Part shown: positions 23,421-34,751 of the stretch, in pieces
Layout of the letters: each line of letters begins with the position of its first letter
Position numbering within the stretch: position 1 is the stretch's first letter
Source: Daldinia sp. FL1419
Taxonomy: Eukaryota; Ascomycota; Sordariomycetes; Xylariales; Hypoxylaceae
DNA length: 64,000 nucleotides
Assembly (NCBI GenBank): GCA_025201765.1
Contig: MU623409.1
Coordinates: 124,001 to 188,000, forward strand
Reading direction: 5' to 3'
The notes under the pieces: generated by a model
Seen by the model: the letters and a program-made list of their open reading frames with translations, nothing else
The model's database searches: none
What the model was told of the DNA's origin: nothing
Made by a program: the position numbers and the translations under genes

Positions 23421-23738
23421 TTACGGTTGATGTTTTGTGCGACATTTGTGGATCTTAAGATCGATCAATTGTGGAATGACGTGGGGGATTTTCAGACCAG
23501 CAGCTTCCTTGAAATGTCTGATCATTGGCGGGGCAACACGAACTTCGAGCGCCATCACGTGAGCCTCCGGTGTCTTACTAACGGGGTAGTATCGTAATAT
23601 CGCAATACTGCATAGTTGCATAAGCTCCCCCCCTTTATTTTTATCATGTACGATCAAGCCCCCTTTCAAAGGTGCAGAATCCAGGTCGTAGATCAATACA
23701 ACAGTAACACGATGTTTCACTACTTTGTTGTCCTCCAT
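23421..23738 (-). CDS. Possible small protein of unknown function (105 aa)
   Basis: An uninterrupted frame from ATG at 23738 to the stop at 23421, beginning MEDNKVVKHRVTVVLIYDLD. It lies 121 bp upstream of POLD4 on the same strand. Composition is balanced and not low-complexity, with alternating hydrophobic stretches (RVTVVLIYDL, ALEVRVAPPMI, IPHVIPQLIDLKI) compatible with a small folded domain. I recognise no family. It could be chance, or an exon of a longer gene; no matching splice partners were found. Confidence 0.35.
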   Translation of the reverse strand: MEDNKVVKHRVTVVLIYDLDSAPLKGGLIVHDKNKGGELMQLCSIAILRYYPVSKTPEAHVMALEVRVAPPMIRHFKEAAGLKIPHVIPQLIDLKIHKCRTKHQP

Positions 23739-23894
23739 TCGCTCCTAGTAAGACTAAACTTCTCGGTATTTGTTCCAGACGCCTTGATAGCATAGGTATT
23801 ATCTACAAATTGACACTACGTACATCCTCTTTGTTTCTTTTTCTTTTTATTCCCCGTCAATTTACATAACACGCCCCCATGTTACGATCCTAAA

Positions 23895-23914
23895 GGTAGG
23901 TAGGTAGGTAGGTT
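23895..23914. repeat. (GGTA)5 tandem
   Basis: Five tandem GGTA units, one of the cleaner examples of the motif family scattered through the spacers of this window. Confidence 0.8.
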
Positions 23915-24205
23915 GGTATACATAATATATTGAAAGGAAATACGGCTACAGTAGACGAGCAATTAATTCGGGATTCCAATTCTGGATATTAGCTTGACAG
24001 CGGATCCCCCGAGGAAGCCCCATCGTGTAAATGGACCTCTCTATTTTTCAAGCCGCGAACTAGCTACTTTATTGATTTACGTTTTCAATAATGTAGGCGC
24101 TGACGCGGTATTTTTTGGACGATGTCTATCATGAACCCGACCCAGGACCGGCTATCATCCCTTGCGTCATTCCTCTCTAGCCTTCACGCGGTCCTATCGG
24201 AAGGC

Positions 24206-24758
24206 TCACTCTTCCATGCTGATCTTGCTCTCCACGTAGATAACCTGTGAGGATTGATCACCCTTTAGGGTACGATCGCTCACACTTCTAGCCTCGGCCA
24301 TCGCCTTTGCGCGGGTCGAGGCAGCTATATCCTCTGCGGTCTGGTACATCTCGATTTCTAGGGGTTATTCTATCAGATATCTGCCCGGCAACTCTCTACT
24401 CGTATCTACTTACTAGCGTCGAGTTCCTTTTGGCAGATATCTGCTGACTTGCCGACCATAATTGCTAGCACGTCGATGGGTCGGATGCCCATTCTTCTAG
24501 CAATATCATGCGTGATGTGATCTGCGTAGTCCGGCTAGTTAGTAAGAAGTAAGAAAAAGAAATGTTTAGGGAACTAGCCGCGAAATAGTACATACGGTCA
24601 ATGATGAACTCGTAGAGTCCTTTCGCCGAGGTATCCTTCTGGTAGAGCTGATACAGCTCGTCGAAATCAATAGGTGAGATATGGTATCTGCCCGTCATCG
24701 TCAAAACATGCTCTTTGGCGATATTGATGAGATTTCGAATTCGCCGTCTTGTCGACAT
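24206..24758 (-). CDS. Small protein of unknown function with a three-exon model (140 aa)
   Basis: Exons 24596-24758, 24414-24521 and 24206-24357 have good donors (GTATGT, GTAAGT) and acceptors (GCAG, CTAG) and join in phase to give 140 residues starting MSTRRRIRNLINIAKEHVLT. That splicing works at two junctions is the main evidence for a gene. The N-terminal two-thirds is probably helical (DFDELYQLYQKDTSAKGLYE, then HDIARRMGIRPIDVLAIMVG). The tail IEMYQTAEDIAASTRAKAMA looks like an amphipathic helix. I do not recognise the family. A 39-nt segment near 24235-24273 begins GTGAGC and ends CACAG, but it is in frame and too short for a usual intron, so it was kept. A further 228 nt open upstream of the ATG lack coding character. 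Confidence 0.5.
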
Positions 24759-26402
24759 GATGACCCGGGGGACCACTACGCCGGAGCGATTTATGGTAGA
24801 ACAATTAATTGTATCAAGCCTTTTTTCACATGATTCTTGACTGTATCGTGACTGTAAGGTTTGTGCATGATTCGTAGTGTTATGATTCACAGCTGCGTAT
24901 AAACTGCGTGGGTCTTCGTCCTTTTCTGAACGGTGCCACAGATCTCTCACCTCGTCGCACGTTGCCTGGCGGGTCACTGCATCCACGTAATAACTGACTA
25001 CTCACGTCGACGTCCGCACGATGATTCTCAAAGTCCAAGAGGGTTAGAATTCGACCAGGGCTCGGTTTTCTAGCTTGGTATCTCTGGCTTGTTATCAGAG
25101 TACCAGTTTGTTGATGCACTGGCCAGGGCACATTACTCCGAAGCAAGCTCGATAGCTACGGACTCGGGAATTTGCGCCCAATGAGAGTGGTTACTGTTAA
25201 GTGTAGATTGTTTGTCTCATGGACATCTATTTTTAATAGAGCTACAAACCGTTCAGCAACGATTACGTCACGTCATACAAAGAAGCTGGAGGTAGATGGT
25301 TTGAAAAAGATCAATTGGCCATTTATTGCACTGACCTTATCATTTTATCTAATCTTTTATTGCTGACACGCCCGCTAACTGCCGGTTTGTATTTCTATTC
25401 TTGAATGGGGGTTTCCTACGAGCGTAGCATCGCCAGATGGTGAGAACGTATATAATCAAGGTAAAGGTACCTATTCTTTAGTGAATCATGTTTCGAAATA
25501 TAGATAGTTACATGCCCCTATTAACTAAAGTCAATTTTTGTAGACAAATCTCGGTGATCATCAATACACTCACTCCCACGGGCCAAGGTACCTAAACGTA
25601 ACCGGGTAGTTCCGAATCTACCTACGTATCTTGAGAATCTCGTACACTACAAGCGTTGTGGGCTTAAATAGGTAGACGTATCAGTATCTTATGAAATACG
25701 TCATAGAGTAATTAAAAAGGAAGCCTGTAAGACTTCCCGAAGGGAGACGGCCATCATTCCTCTCTAATACCCAGCTGGCTGCTTTAGGATTGACTATCAT
25801 ATAGTTACTGATGATTAGACACCGTGATTGCAGTTTATCTCCTACTTATACTCCTTGTAGCCTTGAATTGATTTGTAGACCTGTATTAACACTTTATATT
25901 AAATTACAGGAGTTTAGAACATTTCATGGAGAATAAAGTGATAATGCAACGAAGTTATTCTAGAATGAACAATAATGGTAAAAAAGCCAAATTCGATCAG
26001 CATTTTCATTGTATCGACTCTAGAAAATTGAAGTTGTGAATGATCGCATCGTTGACTTCTGAATGTACTAGGCGGACCTAATGGCTCAGAACAGCCTGAA
26101 TTCTCTAATCACGGGGCGGCACAGATACACAGGAGACTTGCAACTGCCATCTTCATAAAACAGCTCAGCAAGATCACAATCGTTAAAGATAATGTCAAAT
26201 CTGACCTCTATGTATGTACTGCACAAAAGCGCACATGTAACCTAAAATACAACGAAGCCCTCGAATCATGGTGTTCTATAACCGAAAACAGCAATTACAA
26301 GAGGGGGAATAAAACGTCAAAAACACTGTCATAAGCCACGACTACTCTGGGTACAACGCCAAACATTCATTAAGGTTATCCAGTGACTATTCAACTGATC
26401 GC
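24759..26402. other. AT-rich spacer
   Basis: About 1.6 kb between two minus-strand genes. Only short open frames without family features (24880-25146, 25172-25366). A few CTACCTAC/GGTACC motifs near 25470-25680. Nothing else seen. Confidence 0.35.
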
Positions 26403-27898
26403 CTAGAACAGCGTGAAGCCGGCCGTGAAGGAAAGAGCAATCACCGCCGGGATGACCATAGCGGCAGCGGAGAGGGGGCCTTGAGGCGCCAAGGTAGGGG
26501 CAGCGTTGCCAGATTCATTACTCGAGCCGTCGCTGGTAGAGCTAGAACCGCCACTAGGGGTGTTGATTTCATCACCAGAAAGGGGCTTGACAGCGAGGTC
26601 GGAAAGAGACTTGCCGTCAACGTCCGTAACCTTGTGGGTAACCTTGTAGTCGCTGATGTCGACGATCTTACCGGAAGGCTTAGGCGAGACACCGTTGTCA
26701 ATGATCTTCTGGGCTCCGGGGGGAGGGGCGGGGATGGTGAAGTTGTTGTTGAATCCTTTCTCCTTAATCAAGCTGGCCTTGCACTCAGGAGGCGAAACCT
26801 TCTTATTGGCAGCCTTGACGCTCTGAACCTTCTTGAAGTCGACCTTGCTGTACTGGTCGTGGAGAGTGTGGTAGTCGGCCATGAGCTTAACAGTTCCATC
26901 GTCGTTGCATTCAGCAAGACCATAGTTATTGTCCTCCTGAGCCCATTCGTAGACGACACCACCAGAAAAGGTACCCATCATTTCCGGACCGTAGATGGTG
27001 CCAATCTCAGTGAAAACACGAGGGGAAGGCGTATTGCAACCAAATTCGGAGTAGAAGACGGGGACAGAGGAATCCTTGAACATGGAAACGAGAGTATCGT
27101 ATCCAGATTTCTGGAAAGAGCTGTCGCCACACCATGAGTAGCTGTTCAACGCGAACATATCAGCTCGGGACATGTCATTCTCGTCACCGTCGATGGCACA
27201 TTGCAAGTAGTTCCAGGTGTCCTCGAGAACATCCCGGACATCAGCAGCCGAGTAACCGACAGGAATAGCGCGGTCGGCGTGGTTCTTGATGTAGTTCTTG
27301 AGGTCACGAGTGACGGCACGGACGTAAGGAGGTACAGTGGAACCAGTCTTGACGTTATCAATGACTTCGTTGCCAGAGAAGAAACCCAGGGTGTTGGGGT
27401 AAGACTTGAAAGCCTCGACCACAGCGAAGGTCCTGTTAAGGTATGCGGCGTAGTAGGATTCCCAGGGCGCACCGCTGTTTAGAGACTCACCCACCAAAGG
27501 CGAGTTCACATCAATAATCATGTACATACCAGCCTATCGCTAATATTTAGCATCAAATCACAAATCACTATAGTATACTCAAAACTTACGGCATTGAAAA
27601 CACTGGCGCATTCGTCGTGGTTCAGGTTGGGGTCCAAGTTGTACACACGGATTGTGTTGACGCCCAGAGCCTGCATGAGAGCGGCATCTCGCTTGCAGAT
27701 GTCACCGTTAGAAAGGGGATCCTTCCCATGCTTTGGGTCGTAACCGGCACTTCCACCGATCTGGTAAGCCATCCCCACAATCTGAAAAGCGCTGCCGGTC
27801 TTGGAGTTGACAAACTGCTGACCCTGAACCTCGAGAGGCGTGACAGCAGCGGCCAATGTTGCGCCGCCTAAGGCGACGATCGCGGATTGGAATAACAT
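26403..27898 (-). CDS. GPI-anchored beta-1,3-glucanosyltransferase (GH72, Gel/Gas family), 479 aa
   Basis: Two exons, 27590-27898 and 26403-27533, join in phase 0 through a 56-nt intron (GTAAGT...ATAG) for 479 residues. Residues 1-18 are a signal peptide (MLFQSAIVALGGATLAAA). The GH72 domain contains GVNTIRVYNLDPNLNHDECA, GNE with the acid/base Glu near residue 159, and YSEFGC with the nucleophile Glu near residue 266, matching Gas1 spacing. After about residue 320 there is no cysteine-rich X8/CBM43 module, so it belongs to the subgroup without it. A Ser/Gly-rich stretch follows (GGSSSTSDGSSNESGNAA), then a hydrophobic tail typical of a GPI signal. The enzyme elongates and branches wall beta-1,3-glucan at the plasma membrane and cell wall. 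Codon use looks biased toward C/G-ending codons, suggesting good expression. Confidence 0.95.
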
Positions 27899-30274
27899 GA
27901 TTATTTTTTATCGTCCAAGGATATTTTTTTTTCTCCAGTGGGTGTAATTGACGCGAGGTTCGTTTCTCCAGGTAATAGAATCTCGAAAAGGTTTCCTTTA
28001 ATTAGTTAGGTGATGGTTGAGTTTACAAGCGCAAACAATCAACACAAAGTAGCTTTGTTAAATGAGTTTTTGAGTGAGTGACTAGAATAGGCCTATGGCC
28101 AAAGGGAAACGACTGTGAGTAAGATCTAAGAGGATTAGTGAAAGAAGATGGTAGAAAAGAAGATTTAAGGTGACGAGGCGGAAAGAGTTACGAAGAGGTT
28201 GGGTACGAGGAGGGAGAGAGAGGGTAGATAATGATTGGAGCAGGAGGGAGCGACCCTATTGCAATGTCCTTGTTGGTCTTGCAGTACGATTCTGTATGAT
28301 TGGCAGGCACAGGTTTTCAGGTGCGACCAAAGGAGCGAATGAGCGAAATGTTACCCTTGGGTACCTAAGGTACACATTACCTGGTATTACAGATGTATGG
28401 AGGTAGTGTACTTAGGTAGGTAGTGACATGTATTAGAAGGTGTATTTTATTATGTAAATGTACATTCCATTCTTTTCTTACACGATGCCAATGGGCAGCG
28501 ACTACAAAGTATGGACTCGCTATTACACTATGGATCCGATTTTACGAGGGCGTTTTGACTAGCTGACCAGGGATTTCTTGGGAATTGTCTTGGTCTCCTT
28601 GGGTGTCTTTTGCTGTAACAATCAACAACTCGTCGGGGATTGTGACTGGCTGAGTGGATAGAGATTCATCCAAACAAGGAAAGACCCACAAAGTGGAGCG
28701 GGAGTATAGCCTGACCAGGATTGGTTCATCTGACATGGAAGTTCCTAATCCTGACCTGGTTTTTTTTAATTCCCTAGTTCGGTTCTATCGCTTGGGCAAT
28801 TCCACCTGGCACCAAATTCTACCTACCCACTTTAGTTAGAGTATGCATTATTCTCTCCTTTACACTGTCTTCTCTCACCTATTTTGGATGGTTCACTACC
28901 GTTGTTCAGCATGATGACACCATCTAGCCGTACTGTATATTATGCAGCAGAATATGGTAGAATATGCCTGTCCACGATTGACCCTCTACCAATTTTATAG
29001 TTTCACCGACCATCTCCATGTAATGGGTCAAACGTTTTATTACACGTATGTACTACATCTCTGTGTCATGCACATCACTTATTCCATGCGCCTTCTGCTA
29101 CTTATTAATGAGACCTGTATACTCTATTTACTCATATCATTATCTTTACATACACTACTAGACACAATCTAGACACAATCTAGACAGTCTCTAGGTAATC
29201 TAGGGCAAATGGTGTCTGTGGGCTAGTCGCTTTCCCCAGGGCACCTTTTCTCGTAGCTTCGTTATGTTCGTTGTCTACGGACCCGTAGCTTACCCTCTAT
29301 CGAAGTTTAATACGAGGCTAATACGATGTTGCTTCGTGATAGATTGGGCAAGTCTTTTACTATATAGGCTATTTCTTTGCTTAGCTTCTCTGTTTCCAGA
29401 TGTACGAGATTCCTTCGGGGCTATGGTAGCAACACGGACTCGTGAGATACTCTCTTCGCTGGTTCGAGGGCGAAGACTCGGCGCTATCGCATGGCTTATT
29501 CCTAACTTCTAAGCCGTCTCCCTCTGTGTCTTCCATTTAATCCCTCGATGCTTCGGTTTCGAAATGTTCTACAACGACGTCACAGCTGTAGTACAAGCGG
29601 TAGGGTAGAGGAAATGATGAAACATGGACTGTTTTTGTGCGCGTGGGTACTAGGGAAAATCGCAATTCCAGCAAATAAGATTCCCCTGAAGATCCATTCA
29701 TATTGCGAGAAAAGATAATGGAAAAATTCCGGGGCCTAGTGGCGCTTCTTTCTCTCTAAGGGCACCCCTGTCTAAGGGGTCGGTCACCGTTTTTCCTGTA
29801 GTGTAACGCCCAAACAGAGTTTAGTTTCAAAGATGGCGTCAAATGACAGATGGGATCTAATGCAGCCGAAGCAACTGCAAGCACTAGCCGCATATACCAG
29901 CCACACTCACTATCCATGGACTTTTGACACCACTAGCCTCAAATCCTTTTTTTTGGTCGGACCTTGACCTTACCTAAGGTAACTAACCCAAACCCCTAAG
30001 CCGGTTTCACTGCTTCTGCCTTCGGACTGCGCCGGCTGATTTCTGCAGTGTGACTCCAAGGAATAAAAAAACAGGCGGCGGTCCATCATTAATTAACCGA
30101 ATACTAGGTACCTTCGCTACTTGGCCCAAGCAGCTTCACATGAACTATCGAACTGTGTCATATCTGCGTCGATTGACTACATTAAATAATCCTATTCTCT
30201 TTCCCCCGACCCCTCGCTTCTGCGCATCGCCGACGGTCCAATTTGCTATCCACAACCCCCGCAGCGCAGTCAGG
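27899..30274. other. Divergent spacer between GH72 gene and guanylate kinase
   Basis: About 2.4 kb. The part next to the GH72 start is purine/pyrimidine-biased (T run near 27925) and presumably its promoter. GGTACC/GGTAGG motifs occur at about 28358-28372 and 28412-28424. A near-direct repeat of GACACAATCTA occurs at about 29161-29183. Open frames at 28542-28736, 28942-29172 and 29264-29512 show no family features. Confidence 0.35.
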
Positions 30275-31051
30275 ATGGCTTCTAGTACGTGTTTCTGCTT
30301 GTTTCTCGCCCGTCGAAGTTATAGTCGTCTCGTATCCCTACTATGCCGATTCCGAACCGATCCTACGCAAAAGGCTTTGCTAACTAAGGTCCCTTTCGCC
30401 CCACAATAGCGCTACCTCAAGACCGCCGCCCCGTCGTCATCTCCGGTCCCTCAGGCGTAGGAAAGGGTACGCTATTCAAGCGCCTATTCGACGCACACAA
30501 GGACTGTTTCGCGCTATCCGTATCGCATACCACGCGCAAGCCGCGCGCTGGCGAAGCCCACGGTGTCGACTATTATTACGTCTCAGCCGAGGAATTCGAA
30601 GCCTTGGTTCAAGCTGATGGCTTCGTCGAGCACGCCAAGTTTGGCTCAAACCGCTACGGTACTTCTAAGCAAACCATCGCCGATCAGACCGCAAAGGGTC
30701 GTGTTGTCGTCCTCGATATCGAGATGGAGGTGGGTTCGAATCTATGACAACCGGCCAAGTTAAGAATATTGCTGAAATAAATATAAAAAACAGGGCGTCA
30801 AGCAGATCAAGAAGAGCGGCATAGAAGCACGTTATGTTTTTATCAAGCCCCCCAGTTTCGAAGAACTCGAAAAACGTCTGCGGGGTCGAGGTACCGAGGA
30901 TGAGGCCTCCATCATCAAGAGGTTGGAACAAGCCAAGGTCGAGCTCGAATACGCCAATACACCTGGTGTCCACGATATTATCATTGTCAATGATGACGTT
31001 GAGAAGGCGTACAGGGAGCTAGAAGACTTCATCTACAAGCCATTAGCATAG
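30275..31051 (+). CDS. GUK1: Guanylate kinase (195 aa)
   Basis: Three exons: a 10-nt first coding exon 30275-30284 (MAS plus one base), 30410-30729 and 30794-31051. They join in phase for 195 residues, the normal length. The P-loop GPSGVGKGT is at about residues 16-24, followed by SHTTRKPRAGEAHGVDYYYV (GMP-binding Ser, Arg and Tyr residues), GTSKQTIADQTAKGRVVVLD and the lid ARYVFIKPPSFEELEKRL. The enzyme converts GMP and ATP to GDP and ADP in the cytosol and is essential for guanine nucleotide supply. The short first exon was chosen because it supplies the Met and the missing first base of Thr4 exactly. The 119-codon frame at 30050-30409 is leader plus intron 1. Confidence 0.95.
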
Positions 31052-31695
31052 ATCACGAAGCTAGGTATAGTGTCGGTTGCATATTAGAACTGAATAGTAG
31101 ACAAGGCCATAATCCCGGGGAATATAATGAACCAGCCAACAATATGGGAGGGACTCCCGATAAATCACAAATTCAAGGCAGGTGTTTGGGGCATAAGTCT
31201 CGTATTTATTCCATCAGGTATCAGAGCGAGCTCTATTAGAGTACAGTAGAGGCTTGACCACGGATTAATCTTAGCAGCTTTAGAGAAGATGAACAGAGCA
31301 TTGGGGGAATACTAAAAAGGAAATAATAAGAACGTCGAGTCGCCAGACTGTAGATGGAAATACTGCTTTCTTGGCCGACAAACACATAAACCTTGAAAGG
31401 CTTAAAACAACCTAGATAGGTCAAAACCTCTGACCCTAGTTTTAAATGCGCCTCCTCACGTAACCTCAATGTTTTCCTACGCGGACGCAGTTTTGGGTAT
31501 CCCACACCAAGGAAACTTTCGGGGCCCTTGGGGTAATTCTTGAAATGAGTCGCCCCCTCCCACGTTGCATCCTAGTCACCGGAGCCGCTCATTGTAATAG
31601 TCGTAAAGGGTAATTAGAGATCTTTCGCAAGGGTGGCAAAGTCTGAGTCCGAGGAACGCCTCGTAGAAAGCATACAAAGAAAATAAGACGACAAT
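31052..31695. other. Tail-to-tail spacer between guanylate kinase and septin
   Basis: About 0.64 kb expected to hold two 3' untranslated regions. A 89-codon frame at 31236-31505 has no family features. No repeats seen. Confidence 0.35.
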
Positions 31696-32866
31696 TTAGT
31701 AACCATTCATAGTCATTCGTTGAGAGCTCCTGCTCATCTCGCGATCCGCGGCGGGGCTGATCGGTCTGCTGCCGTGGCCTTGTGCGCTGCTCTCCTTGAG
31801 CGCCAACAATTGCTTGGCACGGAAGGTCTCGTAGTGGATCTGAGAAGTAGTCTCGATAAGATCTTGTAGATGCGTTCGGAGCAAGAAGTTCCTTAGGTAG
31901 ACGAATTCGCAGTGGTTCTCGTCTTCAACATTGATCACACCCCATCGGTTTTGGCGTCCACGAACTTGCTTGCCGTTGACAATGATAGACTTTTCCGAAC
32001 CAACAACAGCGAAGGGAACAAGGCTCTGTATGACGAATTAGTACAACGAAAGTAGGATTGCCTAGGCGTGTAAAAGTACCTTGATCTGAGTGTTAATGGA
32101 GCGTTCCTCCTCATCGAGCTCATCGTTATCGTAAGGGTACATCTTGAGGTTGTGGAAAGCAAACTCCTCCTTAATCCGCTCCTTGAACTCCTGTCTCTCT
32201 TCCAGAGTCAGAGTGTCGGCCTTGGCAATAACCGGCACAACGTTGACAACGTCGGAAAGCTTCTTCAACACCACAATATCGATTGGCTTCAGAGAATGTC
32301 CCGAGGGCTGGATGAAGAACAAACAGCAATGAATACGGGTGTCGGGGATGTAACGCTCTCGCTGTGCTGTGAGCTCCTTTCGTAGGTACGCGGAGTGCTG
32401 ATCCTTGATGTACTTGACGATAGGGTCCCAGCAGCGGTCGTTGTTGACCAAGTCACCATATCCGGGGGTGTCGACGATGTTGAGCTTTAGGCGGACGCCA
32501 TTCTCCTCGATAAGGTGCGATACGGGGTGGATCTCGGTGGTGGAGCGGATCTGCTCGTCAGGTAGCATTCTACCTTTCGAGTCGATAAGGTGGGATGCAA
32601 AGATGGTGTTGATTAAGGTCGACTTTCCCAAGCCCGTTTGGCCTGTCATAACACGGGACACGTCAGTTACACGAACATAGCCCAAAGGGTAAAACAGCAC
32701 CTTATCGGATAGCTAAATTTTGAATACAGAAGTAAAAGAATAAAAATTACGTACCAACGCAAATGATGTTGAACTGGAAACCTCTCTTCAAGAGCTTGCG
32801 CTCGATCTGAGAGGTAATGCTGTCGAAGCCGACATGGGTGTCAGGGTAGATAGTTTGCGATGCCAT
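31696..32866 (-). CDS. CDC10: Septin, Cdc10/AspD group (334 aa)
   Basis: Three exons, 32755-32866, 32080-32642 and 31696-32025, join in phase for 334 residues. The start MASQTIYPDTHVGFDSITSQ and the absence of a long C-terminal coiled coil are typical of the Cdc10 group. GTPase motifs are present: P-loop GQTGLGKST near residue 39, DTPGYGD (G3) and AKADTL (G4). The septin unique element is at FVYLRNFLLRTHLQDLIETT. Septins assemble into heteropolymeric filaments at septa, bud necks and hyphal branch sites. Intron 1 (112 nt) splits the P-loop Gly codon, and its sequence contains an in-frame-looking extension (LGYVRVTDVSRVMT) that is not part of the protein. A CT repeat lies in the leader at 33087-33106. 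Confidence 0.95.
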
Positions 32867-33553
32867 TGCTTCAGATTTGATGGATCAATGAATGGAATAA
32901 AATGTCAACTCCTATTCCAAGAAATAGCCTAGTTGGCAATTAAGGGAACGAACGAATGACGAGGGGTGGTTACGTGAGCTCTGATGCGAGACAGAGTTGA
33001 AGTTGATGAATGATGGGGAAAAAGAAGGTTGAGGTTCGTTAGTTGGTTGGCGTCTGGGAATTTTTTCGACGCGAAGGGGATGGATCCTCTCTCTCTCTCT
33101 CTCTCTAAGAATTGCTCCCTGGCGATTTCCTTGCCAAACAATAATTTCCGTTAAGAAGGTGCAGGTGCAGTTTGGGCTTGGGCTGGGGACCACAAGAAAG
33201 GGGGAAGGGGGTTGGCAGGTGCTGATAGGCCAATGAACATCCGTGCGCAACAGTATTAGTGGGTCATTGGCTGGGGTTGGAAGTCGTACGTGCCTGAGTC
33301 GGGTGCCGGCTGATGGGCAGATGTCCGGAATTCTTGACCAATCATTATTCAATTTTTCTACTAGAAACTTTTTAGACGACGGCAAGCTCTTTCTATCAAT
33401 AGCCGTGCAATATTATAGCATTAATAACATACTTTTTCTGGCGCACGGGAACTGAGGCCAATTGCGCAAAAATAATAAGAGAAAGATCATTTAGTACCGC
33501 GACGTTACGAGACACAACCCCTTAAGCCCGTCCCCATACTCGAGTTGCCGACC
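32867..33553. promoter_or_regulatory. Bidirectional promoter region between septin and MRPL32
   Basis: Head-to-head spacer of 687 bp between the septin ATG (32866) and the bL32m ATG (33554). It contains a (CT)10 run at 33087-33106 on the plus strand, which is GA-rich on the septin sense strand. No recognisable factor site can be claimed. Promoter role is inferred from gene orientation. Confidence 0.45.
33087..33106. repeat. (CT)10 microsatellite in the septin leader
   Basis: A pure run of CT dinucleotides located 220 bp upstream of the septin start codon. Confidence 0.85.
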
Positions 33554-33928
33554 ATGGCTGCATTACAGCAGTTTCGAATAGCCTCATTATTCCCCTCCCT
33601 CTTCCCCAGAATAGCATCAACGAGCTTTCAGTCTTCTTTCCGATCGACAGCCCTATATACACAACATGCGCAGGAGTCGCGACTACCGTCGGTAACAGAG
33701 CTAGCCATCGCTATCCCCGCCGCCATCTCTGGGATACCGTCACTGCTAGGTGATATATGGGAAGGTATACTTCGAGCTGTGCCCAAGAAAAAGACATCTC
33801 ACATGAAAAAGAGGCATCGACAAATGGCCGGCAAGGCTTTAAAGGATGTTACGTCATTGAACAAGTGCCCAGCTTGCGGAGGGATAAAAAAGATGCATGT
33901 TTTATGCTCCAATTGCATGGGCCGTTAG
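33554..33928 (+). CDS. MRPL32: Mitochondrial ribosomal protein bL32m (124 aa)
   Basis: Intronless frame from ATG at 33554 (the nine preceding bases also read open but from a non-ATG). The first 30-odd residues (MAALQQFRIASLFPSLFPRI onward) are rich in Arg, Ser and hydrophobics without acids, as in a mitochondrial presequence. The C-terminal half is the bL32 domain: RAVPKKKTSHMKKRHRQMAG, then SLNKCPACGGIKKMHVLCSNC, with the four Cys of the zinc ribbon intact. Yeast Mrpl32 is matured by the m-AAA protease before joining the large mitoribosomal subunit near the inner membrane. The length agrees with fungal orthologues once the presequence is counted. Confidence 0.93.
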   Translation: MAALQQFRIASLFPSLFPRIASTSFQSSFRSTALYTQHAQESRLPSVTELAIAIPAAISGIPSLLGDIWEGILRAVPKKKTSHMKKRHRQMAGKALKDVTSLNKCPACGGIKKMHVLCSNCMGR

Positions 33929-34751
33929 TTACCTCCTCCCCATGATTTCGGTTATATACTAATTAACGTGCGTTTAGGTCTCGGTGGTATGCTTGATCGG
34001 GATTTCAAACAAAAGGCATGATCATCGGGCTTATGCTTGGGAGACTATAGACAGATGCACATCTACCTAGTCTTGTGCAAGTTAGACATGGAACTGGAAT
34101 TCATGCATACCACCGGCGTTCTGGTATAAGGGTAAGAGATTCTACAGTAAATATTGAGGGTGAAGAACGTGTACAATGAAACCACGATTCCACGAATTCA
34201 ATTGCATAATAGTCCATGTATTGCATGAGTAAACGTTTGCCAATTTTGTCGACATTAGATTCGCTGTTGCAATAAAAAGTAGAGATATTGAGTAGGTAGG
34301 TAGGTACCTTGTTAAGGTTCGTAGAGTTACCTAACAATGGCTTTAAATTGAAGTACATACACGGATATCACATCATACCTATTAGGTATTGCCTCGTATA
34401 ATGACCTCACATTTACGGGTAAGTATTTCCTACATGTGAGTTTCAAAGATATTAAAGGTAGGAACGAAGGGAAAGATGGGTGATGTAATACTGTTTGAGC
34501 TGAAGTTTATCAAAAAATGGAAGCCTCTATCTAACTCTCCAATTTTTAGGTCAACCCCACTAATATCTCATAGCTACCTAGGTTAGGTGAGTACCTATTA
34601 CCCAAGCAGCCAAGTGAGCACCTATAGCTAAGACACTTGCAAGTGCCATCTGCAGCAATTAATATCCCTAACATCATCAACCCCACCATAATTACATATC
34701 TCTTTCTAACCAGCAGCTTTCCGACCAAGCCCGTATGGATCGATAGCCATC
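33929..34751. other. Spacer with a GGTAGGTAGGTACC cluster
   Basis: About 0.8 kb upstream of SKI8. A clear TAGGTAGGTAGGTACC run lies at about 34291-34308 and a weaker CCTAGGTTAGG at about 34576-34588. Two short minus-strand frames (34101-34358, 34546-34728) have no family features. Confidence 0.35.

Noticed and set aside
30050..30409. 119-codon frame before guanylate kinase
   Set aside because: It spans the leader and intron 1, and the GUK1 start is explained by the 10-nt first exon.
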